Of a stretch of DNA of 64,000 bases, positions 1 to 10,486 are shown one piece after another. Under the pieces are notes generated by a model. It did no database searches, was not told where the DNA came from, and was given only the letters and a program-made list of their open reading frames with translations. The DNA comes from Tetracentron sinense. Its lineage: Eukaryota; Streptophyta; Magnoliopsida; Trochodendrales; Trochodendraceae. Position 1 is the stretch's first letter; each line of letters begins with the position of its first letter. Both the position numbers and the translations under genes were made by a program. Location of the stretch: contig CM026567.1 of NCBI GenBank assembly GCA_015143295.1, positions 8,140,416 through 8,204,415 of the forward strand, read 5' to 3'.

Positions 1-1113
1 AACATTGAAAATTCATTTGCACCTCAAAATGACCAATTGACCAAAAAATATGCAACATGTGATTTCATAAAAATCATAAATAATAATCACCCAAGAATTG
101 ATATATCAAGTATAGACATAAACAAGGATTATGTAAACATTAATTGATTTTCACCGGTGATTAAATATGGTATTTGCATCAAATTCATAATCAGAGTCAA
201 GATACAATTAGAAGTAATGTGAATATGAAATAAAAATTCAGTACTTGACTCTTTGAATTGGTTTCCTTCTTTAATCTAGATTTTGACATTATATTTCAAA
301 TGGGACTCTAAAATTTTCAAAAACTAGATTTAAAACCAATAATCTTCCATATTTATCTGATGAGCAATTTTTACCCCAAATTTGACTAACAAATTTATTT
401 CATTTCTTTTTCAGTCAAATTGTACTCATTCTGAAAATTCTTTTTGGAGTACACATATATAGTTTTTAGTACACTGGTGACTTTCACTCAAGTGAGAAGG
501 TAGCTCTTTCTAATGACAGTAGGGGCTTTCACACTAGCAATCCATATAGATACCTACTGTTTGTCTAGGTAGCCATTACTCACTGTTTGCATTCACTAGT
601 AGCTATCACACAAACTCACAGGTAGTCCTTTCCATGTCAATAATTTTTATATCAAGGGGGCTCACCTTATGGAATTTTTTATGACATTGGTTATTCTAGA
701 TTTGATTAATCTAGGGAACCATATGGTATAATATCAGAACCTTTAAATAGGAACTAAAACCATTTAAAGAATCAGTCAGAGTGCATGTGCAAATTAGAAC
801 ATCATTGTATGCTCAACTCTAACTGAGGTTAATTAGCATGACCAAATTCAATCACAAGATCGAACCAACAATTGAACTATCCTATTTTATTCAATCCTAT
901 GAAATATTTATTCTTGGATTATATGGTTAAATATGATTTCAAGGAAATAACATTAAGCAAAAAGATAGGAAAAATAAGGTCATACAAACACATTATTTTT
1001 TGCAATATTTTTCAATTTTTGAATGTTTTTGGATTTTTATTACATAAAAAAACTATAGCTCTATGACATAAATAGAACATGAAGAACACATAGGCTATGA
1101 AACAAGTACACCA
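1..1113 (-). other. Non-coding spacer downstream of pol in copy A
   Basis: No credible gene. The stretch from about 440 to 860 is the reverse complement, with many mismatches, of the spacer following pol in copy B (about 13640-14130). Shared blocks include the one around 590-640, ending in ggtagtcctttcc, and the one near 655-675 (gggggctcacctta). It is AT-rich elsewhere. Conservation of a non-coding spacer between two diverged copies suggests it carries cis signals, but I cannot name them. Confidence 0.75.
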
Positions 1114-4110
1114 TTACTCAACTCCACACAAACCGATGGATTTCCTAAGGAGTTCAAACCTAAGGGAATCTAAAGGTTTTGTGAGAATGTCCGCATATTG
1201 ATTCTCTGTTTGGACATACTCAATAGACACAACTTTTTGCTCAACAAGATCACGGATGAAGTGATGCCTAATGTCTATATGCTTTGTGCGAGAGTGTTCT
1301 ACGGGATTTTTGGAGATATTGATTGCACTTGTGTTATCACAATACACAATCATAGTGCTTTGATCAATCCCATAATCCTTCAACATCTGTTTCATCCACA
1401 GAAGTTGGGTGCAACAACTACCAGCTGCTATATACTCAGCCTCGGCTGTAGACAAGGAAATGGAATTCTGCTTTTTGCTAAGCCAAGCAACTAAGCAGTT
1501 TCCAATATAGAAACACCCGCCGGAGGTGCTCTTCCTATCATCAGTATTTCCAGCCCAATCAGCATCGGAATACCCCACAACAATGACATTGGTATCGAAA
1601 GAATACCAGAGTCCTAAGGACATAGTTCCACTCACATAGCGAATGATACGCTTGACAGCAACTAAGTGAGACTCTTTGGGATTTGCTTGATAACGGGCAC
1701 ATGCTCCAACACTAAAGGCTATGTCGGGTCTAGTAGCAGTTAGGTAGAGCAAACTACCAATCATGCTTCTATAATTAGTCTGATCGACATCCTTCCCTGA
1801 AGTATCTTTACTAAGCTTTATAGTAGTACTCATAGGAGTCCTAGCATGCTTAGCAGAACTCATTCCAAATTTCTTCACTAGATTTTTTGCATATTTGATT
1901 TGAGATACTGAGATCCCAGAATCCAATTGCTTGATCTGAAGACCAAGGAAGAAACTTAGCTCACCAACCATGCTCATTTCAAATTCATTTTTCATTTGTT
2001 CAGCAAATGAATGAGCATGTAAGTCTAATGTGGAACCAAATACTATGTCATCAACATATATCTGGGCGATGACAATATCACCTTTTACATTCTTTATGAA
2101 AAGGGTTCTGTCTACTCCCCCTCTCGAAAATCCGTTTTCCAAGAGATAAGTAGTCAGCCTCTCATACCAAGCTCTTGGAGCTTGCTTTAAACCATAGAGG
2201 GCCCTTTTTAGTCTATAAACTTGATCAAGGTGATGTGGATCTTCAAACCCTTTTGGTTGTTCCACATAGACTTCTTCATGTAGAATGCCATTCAGAAAGG
2301 CACTCTTAACATCCATTTGAAAAAGTTTGAATTTCATATGGCAAGCCACAGCTAGAAGAATTCTTATTGATTCTAGCCTGGCTACAGGAGCAAAAGTTTC
2401 ATCGAAGTCAATACCTTCAATTTGGGTGTATCCTTGTGCAACTAACCTAGCCTTATTTCTTATGATAGTACCTTTTTCATCAGATTTGTTCTTGAAAATC
2501 CATTTGGTACCTATCACATTTGTATTGTTAGGCCTAGGTACTAAATACCAAACATCATTCCTAGTAAACTGAAGTAACTCTTCTTGCATTGCATTTATCC
2601 AATTATCATCTGCAAGAGCTTCAGCTACATTCTTGGGTTCAAAAGATGAAGTATAGCAAATGTAGCTAACTTCATTTTCAATTTGTTTCCTCGTTCTCAC
2701 TCCACTTTCAACATCACCAATTATATCAGTGGGGGTGTGAGGACTGATGACCCTAGGATGTGTAGGTTTTGATGGAGATGTTTGCTTATCAATAGGTGGT
2801 GTTGAAATAATTTCAACATTTACATTTTCAGCACTTTCATCATCCTCACGTTGCACATTTTCAACACCGGAGTCATCCACAACTACATTTATGGACTCCA
2901 TAATTGTAGAGGTTCTCAAGTTATACACTCGATAAGCTCTACTGTTGGTCGAATATCCAAGAAATATCCCTTCATCACTCCGGGATTCAAATTTTCCCAG
3001 TTGCTCTCTATCCTTAAGGATATAGCATTTACTTCCGAATTCTCGAAAGTACTTGACACTAGGTTTCTTGTTATTCCACAACTCATATGGGGTTTTCCTT
3101 GTTCCAGGTCTTACAAAAACTCTATTAACTATATAGCAAGCAGTGTTAACTGCCTCAGCCCAGAAATGAGAAGCTAGATTGTTGCTATGAAGCATAACTC
3201 TAGCCATCTCTTGGAGAACCCTGTTCTTCCTCTCTACTACACCATTCTGCTGAGGTGTAATAGGTGCAGAAAATTCATGTTTGATACCCGACTCATCACA
3301 AAAGTCGTTGTACTTAGAGTTTTCAAACTCCTTTCCATGATCACTTCGAATTCGAGTGATTGGGCATCTTTTCTCATTTTGAATTTTCAGGCAAATACTT
3401 TTGAAATTGTCAAAAGCATCGGATTTCTCTCTTATAAATGCCACCCATGATATTCTTGAGAAATCATCAACCATGACTAGGATGTATCGCTTTCCACCTA
3501 GACTTTTAGTTCTTGTAGGACCCATAAGGTCCATATGAATTAATTCCAGTGGATATGAAGTAGCAATACTTGAAGTCTTCTTAGGTGGGGTTCTAATTTG
3601 TTTACCAATTTGGCATGGCCCACACACAGTAGTAGAAGGCTTTCCTAGTTTGGGAACACCTCTCACAAGCTCTTGCTTAGAGATTTTACTTAGGTCTTTG
3701 AAGTTCATATGACCTAGTCTTCGGTGCCACAAATCAACCTCCTCAATTTTAGTCTTATAACAAACATTTGAGGGAATAGGACTGGGAGTTAAGCCGTAGC
3801 AATTGTCAGTGGTTCTCAATCCTTCTAGAACACACTTACCTTTACCATTAATGACTAAGCATTTATTTTGGGTAAAGTGCACAGCATGATTATCATCACA
3901 TAGTTGACTTATGCTAATTAAATTAGCTTTCAGTCCTTCAACTAACAAGGCATCTTTCAATTTAGGTATGTCTGGTGAATCGATGATACCCTTTCCTTTG
4001 ACTAAAGACTTACTTCCATCACCAAAACTAACAGTCCCATCAGGACAGTCCTCAAATTGAATAAATAAGGACTTGTTACCTGTCATATGCCGAGAACACC
4101 CACTGTCAAA
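1114..4110 (-). CDS. pol: Copia pol polyprotein of copy A (protease remnant, integrase, RT, RNase H)
   Basis: From the internal Met at 4086 there are 990 residues without a stop. The order is typical of Ty1/copia. GAG-pre-integrase zinc finger: H121, H126, C155, C158. Integrase core: D186, D249 and E285 with 35 residues between the last two. RT: first catalytic Asp at D592 in [12 protein letters not shown] and YVDD at 677-680. RNase H: D841, E884, D917 and the terminal KHIDIRHHF motif. The protease DSGC motif lies just upstream of the Met, with its Asp codon at 4107-4105, in this frame but cut off from gag by a one-base insertion. In the family gag and pol form one polyprotein cleaved by the protease; the products copy the RNA and insert the cDNA. 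All visible catalytic residues are kept, so only the frameshift would block activity. Confidence 0.95.
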   Translation of the reverse strand, partial: FDSGCSRHMTGNKSLFIQFEDCPDGTVSFGDGSKSLVKGKGIIDSPDIPKLKDALLVEGLKANLISISQLCDDNHAVHFTQNKCLVINGKGKCVLEGLRTTDNCYGLTPSPIPSNVCYKTKIEEVDLWHRRLGHMNFKDLSKISKQELVRGVPKLGKPSTTVCGPCQIGKQIRTPPKKTSSIATSYPLELIHMDLMGPTRTKSLGGKRYILVMVDDFSRISWVAFIREKSDAFDNFKSICLKIQNEKRCPITRIRSDHGKEFENSKYNDFCDESGIKHEFSAPITPQQNGVVERKNRVLQEMARVMLHSNNLASHFWAEAVNTACYIVNRVFVRPGTRKTPYELWNNKKPSVKYFREFGSKCYILKDREQLGKFESRSDEGIFLGYSTNSRAYRVYNLRTSTIMESINVVVDDSGVENVQREDDESAENVNVEIISTPPIDKQTSPSKPTHPRVISPHTPTDIIGDVESGVRTRKQIENEVSYICYTSSFEPKNVAEALADDNWINAMQEELLQFTRNDVWYLVPRPNNTNVIGTKWIFKNKSDEKGTIIRNKARLVAQGYTQIEGIDFDETFAPVARLESIRILLAVACHMKFKLFQMDVKSAFLNGILHEEVYVEQPKGFEDPHHLDQVYRLKRALYGLKQAPRAWYERLTTYLLENGFSRGGVDRTLFIKNVKGDIVIAQIYVDDIVFGSTLDLHAHSFAEQMKNEFEMSMVGELSFFLGLQIKQLDSGISVSQIKYAKNLVKKFGMSSAKHARTPMSTTIKLSKDTSGKDVDQTNYRSMIGSLLYLTATRPDIAFSVGACARYQANPKESHLVAVKRIIRYVSGTMSLGLWYSFDTNVIVVGYSDADWAGNTDDRKSTSGGCFYIGNCLVAWLSKKQNSISLSTAEAEYIAAGSCCTQLLWMKQMLKDYGIDQSTMIVYCDNTSAINISKNPVEHSRTKHIDIRHHFIRDLVEQKVVSIEYVQTENQYADILTKPLDSLRFELLRKSIGLCGVE

Positions 4111-6430
4111 GTAACCACATTTCTGTGTTTTGGGCTTTCAAGGCAGTATGAATGACAAAGCACTTAAGGTCTTCCTTTCTTACATACACAGTCTTTAAAC
4201 TTTGTTTAGATCTTTGATCATTAATCTGTGTAGTAGAGACCTTTTTCCTTTTTGTCCTCCTTGATCTTTTTCTGTTTTGTTCAGTTCTAGTTTTTTGATA
4301 AATCAAATTATTTCCTCTTGAATAATCATTTGGAATAAATTGACCAGTTCTTGTTCTAGAGATTTGAGCAATTCTATTAACATCATCGCTCAACATTCTA
4401 GATTTTTCAGCTAGAACCTGAATCTGCCTTTGAAGAGTCCCTTGACATTGATTTTGGTTCCATGAACCATTTCGGGGAGCTCTCCTAAATGCATTACAAT
4501 TTGGTCGAATGTGACCTCTCACACCACAAAAATGACATGTGGGTATGAATCTTGGTAGAGGAGGAAGATTTCTTCTAACTGGAATTTGATTCCTTAAAGC
4601 ATTCACTCTAGGAGCTGTATTTCTAGGCGTTACAAAATTTGTATAAGCCTTAGTACTTGATGTAGAAGGTAAATTTTCTTTAGGTTCAGAATGTATTGGC
4701 TCAAACACTGCACTAGCCATTGTTCCAACAGCCAAAGGACCAGTTGGTGTGTCAACATGTCCTATCCCAGATCTACTAGAATTTGATCCATACTTTCTAA
4801 CTAATTCATCTAGGCAGCTAGTGTTACCAAACATTCTTACTTCTTTTTCAAGAGTATAGACCTTCTGAATCAAGTCAGTCTTGTCTTTAAGGGTAATTTG
4901 ATGTTCTTTTTCAAGAAATTTCACCTTATCAACAAGAGAAACTTTAAAAGTTTCCAGCTCCATTTGCAGAGTTCTTAACTCTTCAATTTCTTTCATGGAA
5001 GTGTCTCTTTCAACTTCTAATTTTCTGACCACATTAGTCAATGAGACATTCTCTTCCAAAAGACATTGAACTTTTATAACAAATGCTTCTTTTTCATTTT
5101 CCAACTGACTAACTAGTGCACTCTTCTCTTCTGCTACTAGTTTACAGATATCTCTTTCATTTTGAATAAGTTTGAGTTTTTTGCTCAAAGAGATTTTTGT
5201 TTTAGTCAGTTTCAAACTTTCAGCATACAACTTATCATAAGTTGTTTTCAAATCTTCATCACTTTCAGAGTCAATTTGACTCTTCTGTAAGTCATCACTA
5301 GACTCAGTATGAATACTCTCATCACTTCTATCCTTTTCATCAACCGCAGAGGTAGTCTCAAGAATCCCAGAAAGGGAAACAGTGAAAGCCGTATGATTTC
5401 CAGTATCTTCACTTGAAGAGGAACTGTCCGATTCTTCATTCTCGGAATCACTGTCATCCCAACAGGCATTCATCACCTTGCCCTTACTCTTCTTCTTGTT
5501 AGGACAGTTAGGTGAAATATGACCGAAGCCATGGCATTCATAACATTGAACACCTTGGGATTTCTTGTCGCCACTTTTGGAATTTTTCTTGTTTTCCCAG
5601 GGCTTAGACTTTGACTTCTCAAAAGTTTTTCCTCCCTGTTTGGGATTAAATCTCTTTTTCGTTCTAAAAAATTTTTGAAATTTTTTAACGAAAAGAGCCA
5701 TTTCTTCCTCATTTATATCTCCATTACTGTCATCCTCATCCAAAGTTTCCTTGATGGTTTTCAAGGCTAAAGATTTATTCTTCTTGGATGGACGTAGATT
5801 GAGTTCATAGGTTTGGAGTGATCCAACCAATTCCTCAATCTTCAGAGAGTCAACATTTTTACTCTCTTCGATTGCAGTGACTTTGGGTTGAAATCTCTCT
5901 GGGAGAGATCTAAGGACTTTTCTAACTATTTTGGACTCAGATATTTTCTCACCTAAATTGAAACTAGCGTTGACAATGTCACTAAGTTTTGCATAGAATT
6001 CATCAAAAGTGTCATTGTCTTCCATGTTTAAATGTTCAAATTTGGTGGTTAACATTTGGAGTTTTGAGATTTTAACAGTGGTAGTACCCTCATGGGTAAT
6101 TTCAAGAATGTCCCAAGCCTCCTTTGCTGTTTCACATGAAGAAATTCGTCTGAATTCCTCAGCAGTGACTGCAGTAAAGATAGCATTGAGACCTTTAGTG
6201 TTCCATCCACTTGAATCAAGCTCTTCTCTGGTCCATTCATCAGAATATTTGACGACAGTCAAATCACCTACAGTTTTTATGGGCGTAGTCCACCCATTCT
6301 GTATAGACATCCAAATTCTCTCGTCTATAGATTTGAGAAAGGCTCTCATTCTAGCTTTCCAGTATGCATAATTATTTCCATCAAAAAGTGGTGGACGAGA
6401 GACGGATCCTCCTTCTCTTAGAGTACTCAT
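4106..6430 (-). CDS. gag: Large Sirevirus-type gag of copy A, frameshifted at its end
   Basis: The first ATG is at 6430, two codons after an in-frame GTG; ATG at 6430 is the likely start (MSTLREGG). In the numbering from that GTG, the N-terminal half is a copia gag (UBN2-like) domain with the [13 protein letters not shown] start. A CCHC knuckle lies at C298-C311 (C-x2-C-x4-H-x4-C) and an acidic Ser-rich stretch at about 326-346. A long heptad-like coiled coil covers about 395-535, and a second CCHC knuckle is at C634-C647. Copia gags usually have one knuckle and fewer than 400 residues; this long two-knuckle form fits Sireviruses. Comparison with copy B shows one extra base near 4112-4115. 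It makes a TGA (4108-4106) that overlaps the codon of the protease catalytic Asp, ending gag there. It should package RNA into cytoplasmic particles. Confidence 0.93.
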   Translation of the reverse strand: MSTLREGGSVSRPPLFDGNNYAYWKARMRAFLKSIDERIWMSIQNGWTTPIKTVGDLTVVKYSDEWTREELDSSGWNTKGLNAIFTAVTAEEFRRISSCETAKEAWDILEITHEGTTTVKISKLQMLTTKFEHLNMEDNDTFDEFYAKLSDIVNASFNLGEKISESKIVRKVLRSLPERFQPKVTAIEESKNVDSLKIEELVGSLQTYELNLRPSKKNKSLALKTIKETLDEDDSNGDINEEEMALFVKKFQKFFRTKKRFNPKQGGKTFEKSKSKPWENKKNSKSGDKKSQGVQCYECHGFGHISPNCPNKKKSKGKVMNACWDDSDSENEESDSSSSSEDTGNHTAFTVSLSGILETTSAVDEKDRSDESIHTESSDDLQKSQIDSESDEDLKTTYDKLYAESLKLTKTKISLSKKLKLIQNERDICKLVAEEKSALVSQLENEKEAFVIKVQCLLEENVSLTNVVRKLEVERDTSMKEIEELRTLQMELETFKVSLVDKVKFLEKEHQITLKDKTDLIQKVYTLEKEVRMFGNTSCLDELVRKYGSNSSRSGIGHVDTPTGPLAVGTMASAVFEPIHSEPKENLPSTSSTKAYTNFVTPRNTAPRVNALRNQIPVRRNLPPLPRFIPTCHFCGVRGHIRPNCNAFRRAPRNGSWNQNQCQGTLQRQIQVLAEKSRMLSDDVNRIAQISRTRTGQFIPNDYSRGNNLIYQKTRTEQNRKRSRRTKRKKVSTTQINDQRSKQSLKTVYVRKEDLKCFVIHTALKAQNTEMWLL

Positions 6431-6482
6431 GATCACGGATAATACAGGATCACACTTAAGGGATTAGCCTTATCAGTGAACA

Positions 6483-6495
6483 AGCTCTAATACCA
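6483..6495 (-). promoter_or_regulatory. Primer binding site (initiator Met tRNA), copy A
   Basis: On the minus strand this reads TGGTATTAGAGCT, starting three bases inside the LTR end. It differs at one position from copy B (TGGTATCAGAGCT), which is the common plant initiator Met-tRNA primer site. Confidence 0.85.
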
Positions 6496-6497
6496 AT

Positions 6498-7724
6498 TGA
6501 AATTTATCCAGATCAATGATCTCTAAGACCTAGAGGGGGGGTGAATAGGTCTATCTAATAATTTCTAACCAATTTTAATTTTTCAATTAATATGTTTAGA
6601 AATCAATGATTAATTCAATCAGACAATCCACACAAATCAAACACAGAAGATTTTTACGTGGAAAACCCTAACGGGAAAAAACCACGGGACCTTGTCCAGC
6701 AATAAACTTCACTATGAAAAGATATCAAGTACAAGACAAGACCTTACCAAAACAGAAACGACGTTCCTAGGTATAGACTCTTACTCTTGATTTCCACGAA
6801 CCAGCAGGTTCGATCTCCGCCTTAGCAGCTTCGGTTCCACACCGACCAAATCTTTTCAAGCGACTTCAAATCCACGATCACACACGATCGATCTCCTTCC
6901 ACGAAGGCTCCGGATCAAACACCGGACACACACAAGGTGTAGGGTTGTGAATCAATTTAGTAAATTTTCAAACCCTAGAGGGATCTCATACAGATCTGAG
7001 ATCACACAATGCAAGATCAAAGGTTTAGATCTCTACTTGCATTCTCTAGGATCTAAGAAAGAGGAGGGATCAACAAAGATCTAATAAAAGCAATAAGAAA
7101 AACCCTAGAAGAGTTTCTCAGACCTCTACTCTTTCAAAAATATCAAAGACCCGAATTAGGTCTCTCAAAATTTGTTTATATAGGGTTAAAAAAAGAATCC
7201 AGAAAAAGAAAAATTCTTTTTACGGGGACCGATCGATCGGTGCTCACTACCGATCGCTCGGTCCAAAACGGATCGATCGGTTCTAAGGACCGATCGCTCG
7301 GTTCTAAATCACCTCTCTGGAAAATTTCCCCATACAAATATTTGGTCCAGTCGATAGCCACCGATCGCTCGGTAGGCCACCGATCGATCGGTCTCAATAC
7401 CGAGCGATCGGTTGAGACAGAATTTTTGCCAAAATCATTTTCATTTTATTTTTATTTGATTCAACTAAGATCAAATAACTTTGGTAGGCTTAAAACTATC
7501 CTCCTAGGTATTTTTAGGGTTATCTAAGTCAAATCCAACCTAGGTAGGGTCTCTAAGTCCATTACCTGTCTAGATCCGGAGTAGAAGCTTTTTCCTTCAC
7601 TTTCTTCAATCTTCTTTAAGATTTAGCTCTTCTCTTCTGACAAGTTAAACATGACTCGACGACTCGACTCAACTGACCTATCTAATGATCACGGAATTTG
7701 CCAACACCTATTTAGGGATTTACA
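6498..7724 (-). repeat. 5' LTR of copy A (1227 bp)
   Basis: On the minus strand it runs from TGTAAATCC (7724) to AAATTTCA (6498), giving the canonical TG...CA ends next to the primer binding site. It aligns along its length with the 3' LTR of copy B. It holds the box cluster at 7228-7412, a TATA motif (CTATATAAAC, about 7185-7176) downstream of the boxes, and a run of seven C (G on the plus strand) at about 6535-6541 near its 3' end. That C run matches the poly-C integrase signal described for Sireviruses. On its upstream side it abuts the truncated LTR of copy B. Confidence 0.93.
7228..7412. promoter_or_regulatory. Cluster of seven symmetric ACCGATCGATCGGT-type boxes in the LTR
   Basis: Boxes begin at 7228, 7249, 7269, 7289, 7360, 7379 and 7399. 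Most are 14 bp, variants of ACCGATCGATCGGT, ACCGATCGCTCGGT or ACCGAGCGATCGGT, with CCG on one side and CGG on the other. They end about 42 bp upstream of the TATA motif in the element's sense. Repeated symmetric CGG-CCG motifs in LTRs are a described Sirevirus feature; a role in binding a regulator is inference. Confidence 0.85.
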
Positions 7725-8095
7725 AAGTAGCTTGAGAAGATTTGGTCGGTTAGGAACCGAAGCTGCTACAACGGAGATCGAACCTACTGGTTCGTGGAAA
7801 TCAAGAGTAAGATTCTGTACCTAGGAACGTCGAGTCCGGTTTGGGTAAGGTCTTGTCTTGTACTTGAATTCTTCTTATAGTGAAGTTTGTTGCTGGATGA
7901 GGTCCCGTGGTTTTTTCCCGTAAGGGTTTTCCACGTAAAAATCTGCTGTGTTTGATTTGTGTGGATTATTTGTGTGAATGGTTTATTGATTTCTAATCTA
8001 ATTAGATAAAAAATTTAAAAATTGGTTAGAAGTTCTTAGATAGACCTATTCACCCCCCCTCTAGGTCATAGAGATCATTGATCAGAGTAATTTCA
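7725..8095 (+). repeat. 3' part of the 5' LTR of copy B
   Basis: It matches the copy B 3' LTR from about 17557 to 17922 and ends in GTAATTTCA immediately before the primer site. A poly-C run (tattcaccccccctctagg) lies at 8048-8064. The left boundary is the last base of copy A's LTR. Confidence 0.92.
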
Positions 8096-8097
8096 AT

Positions 8098-8110
8098 TGG
8101 TATCAGAGCT
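8098..8110 (+). promoter_or_regulatory. Primer binding site (initiator Met tRNA), copy B
   Basis: TGGTATCAGAGCT, three bases after the LTR end, a standard plant initiator Met-tRNA primer site. Confidence 0.9.
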
Positions 8111-8167
8111 GGTTCGTCTTTAAGACTAAACCCTTTCGTGTGATCCTGTATATCTTACTCTGTGATC

Positions 8168-10486
8168 ATGAGTACTCTAAGAGAGGGCGGTTCAGTCTCT
8201 CGTCCCCCACTGTTCGATGAGAATAATTACACATATTGGAAAGCCCATATGAGAGCTTTTCTCAAATCAATTGACGAGAAAATTTGGATGTCTATTCAAA
8301 ATGGGTGGACTACGCCTGTGAAAACTCTAGGTGATTTGACTATCGTCAAATATTCTAATGAATGGACCAGAGAAGAGCTTGAGACAAGTGGTTGGAATAC
8401 TAAAGGACTCAATGCTATCTTTACTGCAGTCACAGCTGAGGAATTCAGACGAATTTCTTCATGTGAAACAGCAAAGGAGGCATGGGACATACTAGAGATT
8501 ACCCATGAGGGTACGACCACTGTTAAAATCTCAAAACTCCAAATGTTAACCACCAAATTTGAATATTTGAAAATGGAAGACGATGACACATTTGATGAAT
8601 TTTATGCAAAACTTAGTGACATTGTCAATGCTAGTTTCAACTTAGGTGAAAGATTAACTGAGTCCAAGATAGTTAGAAAAGTCCTTAGATCTCTACCTGA
8701 GAGATTTCAACCCAAGGTCACTGCTATTGAAGAGAGTAAAAATGTTGACTCTCTGAAGATTGAAGAATTAGTTGGTTCACTCCAAGCTTATGAACTCAAT
8801 CTTCGACCATCCAAGAAAACCAAATCTTTAGCCTTGAAATCAATTAAGGAATCTTTGGATGACGATAACAGTGATGGAGAGATGGATGAGGAAGAAATGG
8901 CTCTCTTCGTTAAAAAATTTTGAAAATTTTTTAGAACGAAAAAGAGCTTCAATCCTAAACAGGGAGGAAAATCTTTTGAGAAGTCAAAGTCTAAGCCCTA
9001 GGAAATCAAGAAAAATTCCAAGAGTGACGAAAAGAAACCCCAAGGTGTTCAATGTTATGAATGTCATGGCTTCGGTCATATTTCACCTAACTGTCCTAAC
9101 AAGAAGAAAAGTAAGGCCAAGGTGATGAATGCCTGTTGGGATGACAGTGATTCCGAGAATGAAGAATCAGACAGTTCTTCTTCTAATGAAGAAACTGATA
9201 ATCATACTGCTTTCACTGTATCCCTTTCTAGGATTCTTGAGACTACCTCGGTGGTTGATGAGAATGATAGAAGTGATGAAAGTAGTCACGCTGAGTCTAG
9301 TGGAGACACTGAGAAGAGTCATACTGACTCTGAAAGTGATAAAGATTTGAAAACAACTTATGATAAGTTGTATTCTGAAAGTTTGAAACTGACTAAAGCA
9401 AAAATCTCTTTGAGCAAAAAACTCAAAATCATTCAAAATGAAAGAGATACTTGTAAACTAGAAGCAAAGGAGATGAATGCTCTAGTTAGTCAGCTTGAAA
9501 ATGAGAAAGAAGCTTTTGTTGAAAAAGTTAAATGTCTTTTGGAAGAAAATGTCTCATTGACTAATGTTGTCAGAAGATTAGAAGTTGAAAGAGACACTTC
9601 CTTGAAAGAAGTTGGAGAGTCAAGGACTCTATTAGTAGAGCTGGAATCTTTCAAAGATTCTCTTGTCGATAAGGTGAAATTTCTTGAAAAAGAACATCAT
9701 ATAACCCTTAAAGACAAGACTGACTTGATTCAGAAGGTCTATACTCTTGAGAAAGAAGTAAGAATGTTTGGAAATACTAGCTGCCTAGATGAATTAGTTA
9801 GAAAATATGGATCAAATTCTAATAGATCTGGGATAGGACATCCTGACACACCAGCTGGTCCTTTAGCTGTTGGTACAATGGCTAGTGCTGTGTTTGAACC
9901 AATACATTCTGATCCCAAAGTGAATGTACCTTCCACATCAAGTACTAAGGCTTATACAAATGTTGTAAAGCCTAGAAATGCAGCTCCTAGGGTGAATGCT
10001 TTGAGGAATCAAATTCATTTTAGAAGAAATCCTCCTCTTTCTAGATTCATACCCACATGTCACTTTTGTGGTGTAAGAGGTCACATACGACCAAACTGTA
10101 ATGCGTTTAGAAGAGCTCCCCGAAATGGTTCACGGAACCAAAATCAAAGTCAAGGGAATCTTAAAATACAGATTCAAGTTCTGGCTGAAAAATCTAGAAT
10201 TTTGAGCGAAGATGTCAATAGGATTGCTCAAATGTCTAGAAATGAAAATGGTCCATTCACTCCTTATGATTACTCAAGAGGAAAGAATGTGACAAATCAT
10301 TATGCTAGAACTGAACAAAACAGAAAGAGGACTAGAAGGTCTAAAAAGAAAAAGGTCTCTACTACACAGAACAATATTCAAATGTCTAAACAAAGTTTAA
10401 AAACTGTGTATGTGAGAAATGATGACCTTAAGTGCCTTGTCATTCATACTGCCTTTAAAGCCCAAAACACAGAAATGTGGCACTTT
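8168..10486 (+). pseudogene. gag: Broken gag of copy B
   Basis: The ATG at 8168 corresponds to the copy A start. The frame is kept throughout, but TGA at 8921-8923 and TAG at 8999-9001 interrupt it; the matching copy A codons are CAA and TGG. The gag domain, the first knuckle ([14 protein letters not shown]), the coiled coil and the second knuckle ([14 protein letters not shown]) are all recognisable. Unlike copy A, no frameshift separates gag from the protease motif, which shows that in the parent element gag and pol were one reading frame. Confidence 0.92.

Larger units (their letters stand above)
1..7724 (-). mobile_element. Sirevirus-like Ty1/copia retrotransposon, copy A (3' end beyond window)
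   Basis: Read on the minus strand, this is a 5' LTR (7724-6498), a Met-tRNA primer binding site, a large gag, pol in copia order (protease, integrase, RT, RNase H) and then a long non-coding spacer running off the left edge. Gag size, two zinc knuckles, the poly-C stretch near the end of the LTR and CGG/CCG-symmetric boxes in the LTR are all features known from Sireviruses. By comparison with copy B, roughly 2.2 kb of internal sequence (including a 3' extra ORF) and a 3' LTR should lie left of position 1. The only coding defect seen is one frameshift at about 4112-4115, so this copy is young. Lineage assignment is from motifs, not from a tree. Confidence 0.92.

Noticed and set aside
1198..3450. 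Plus-strand open frames across copy A pol
   Set aside because: Shadows of the minus-strand polyprotein, without coding character.
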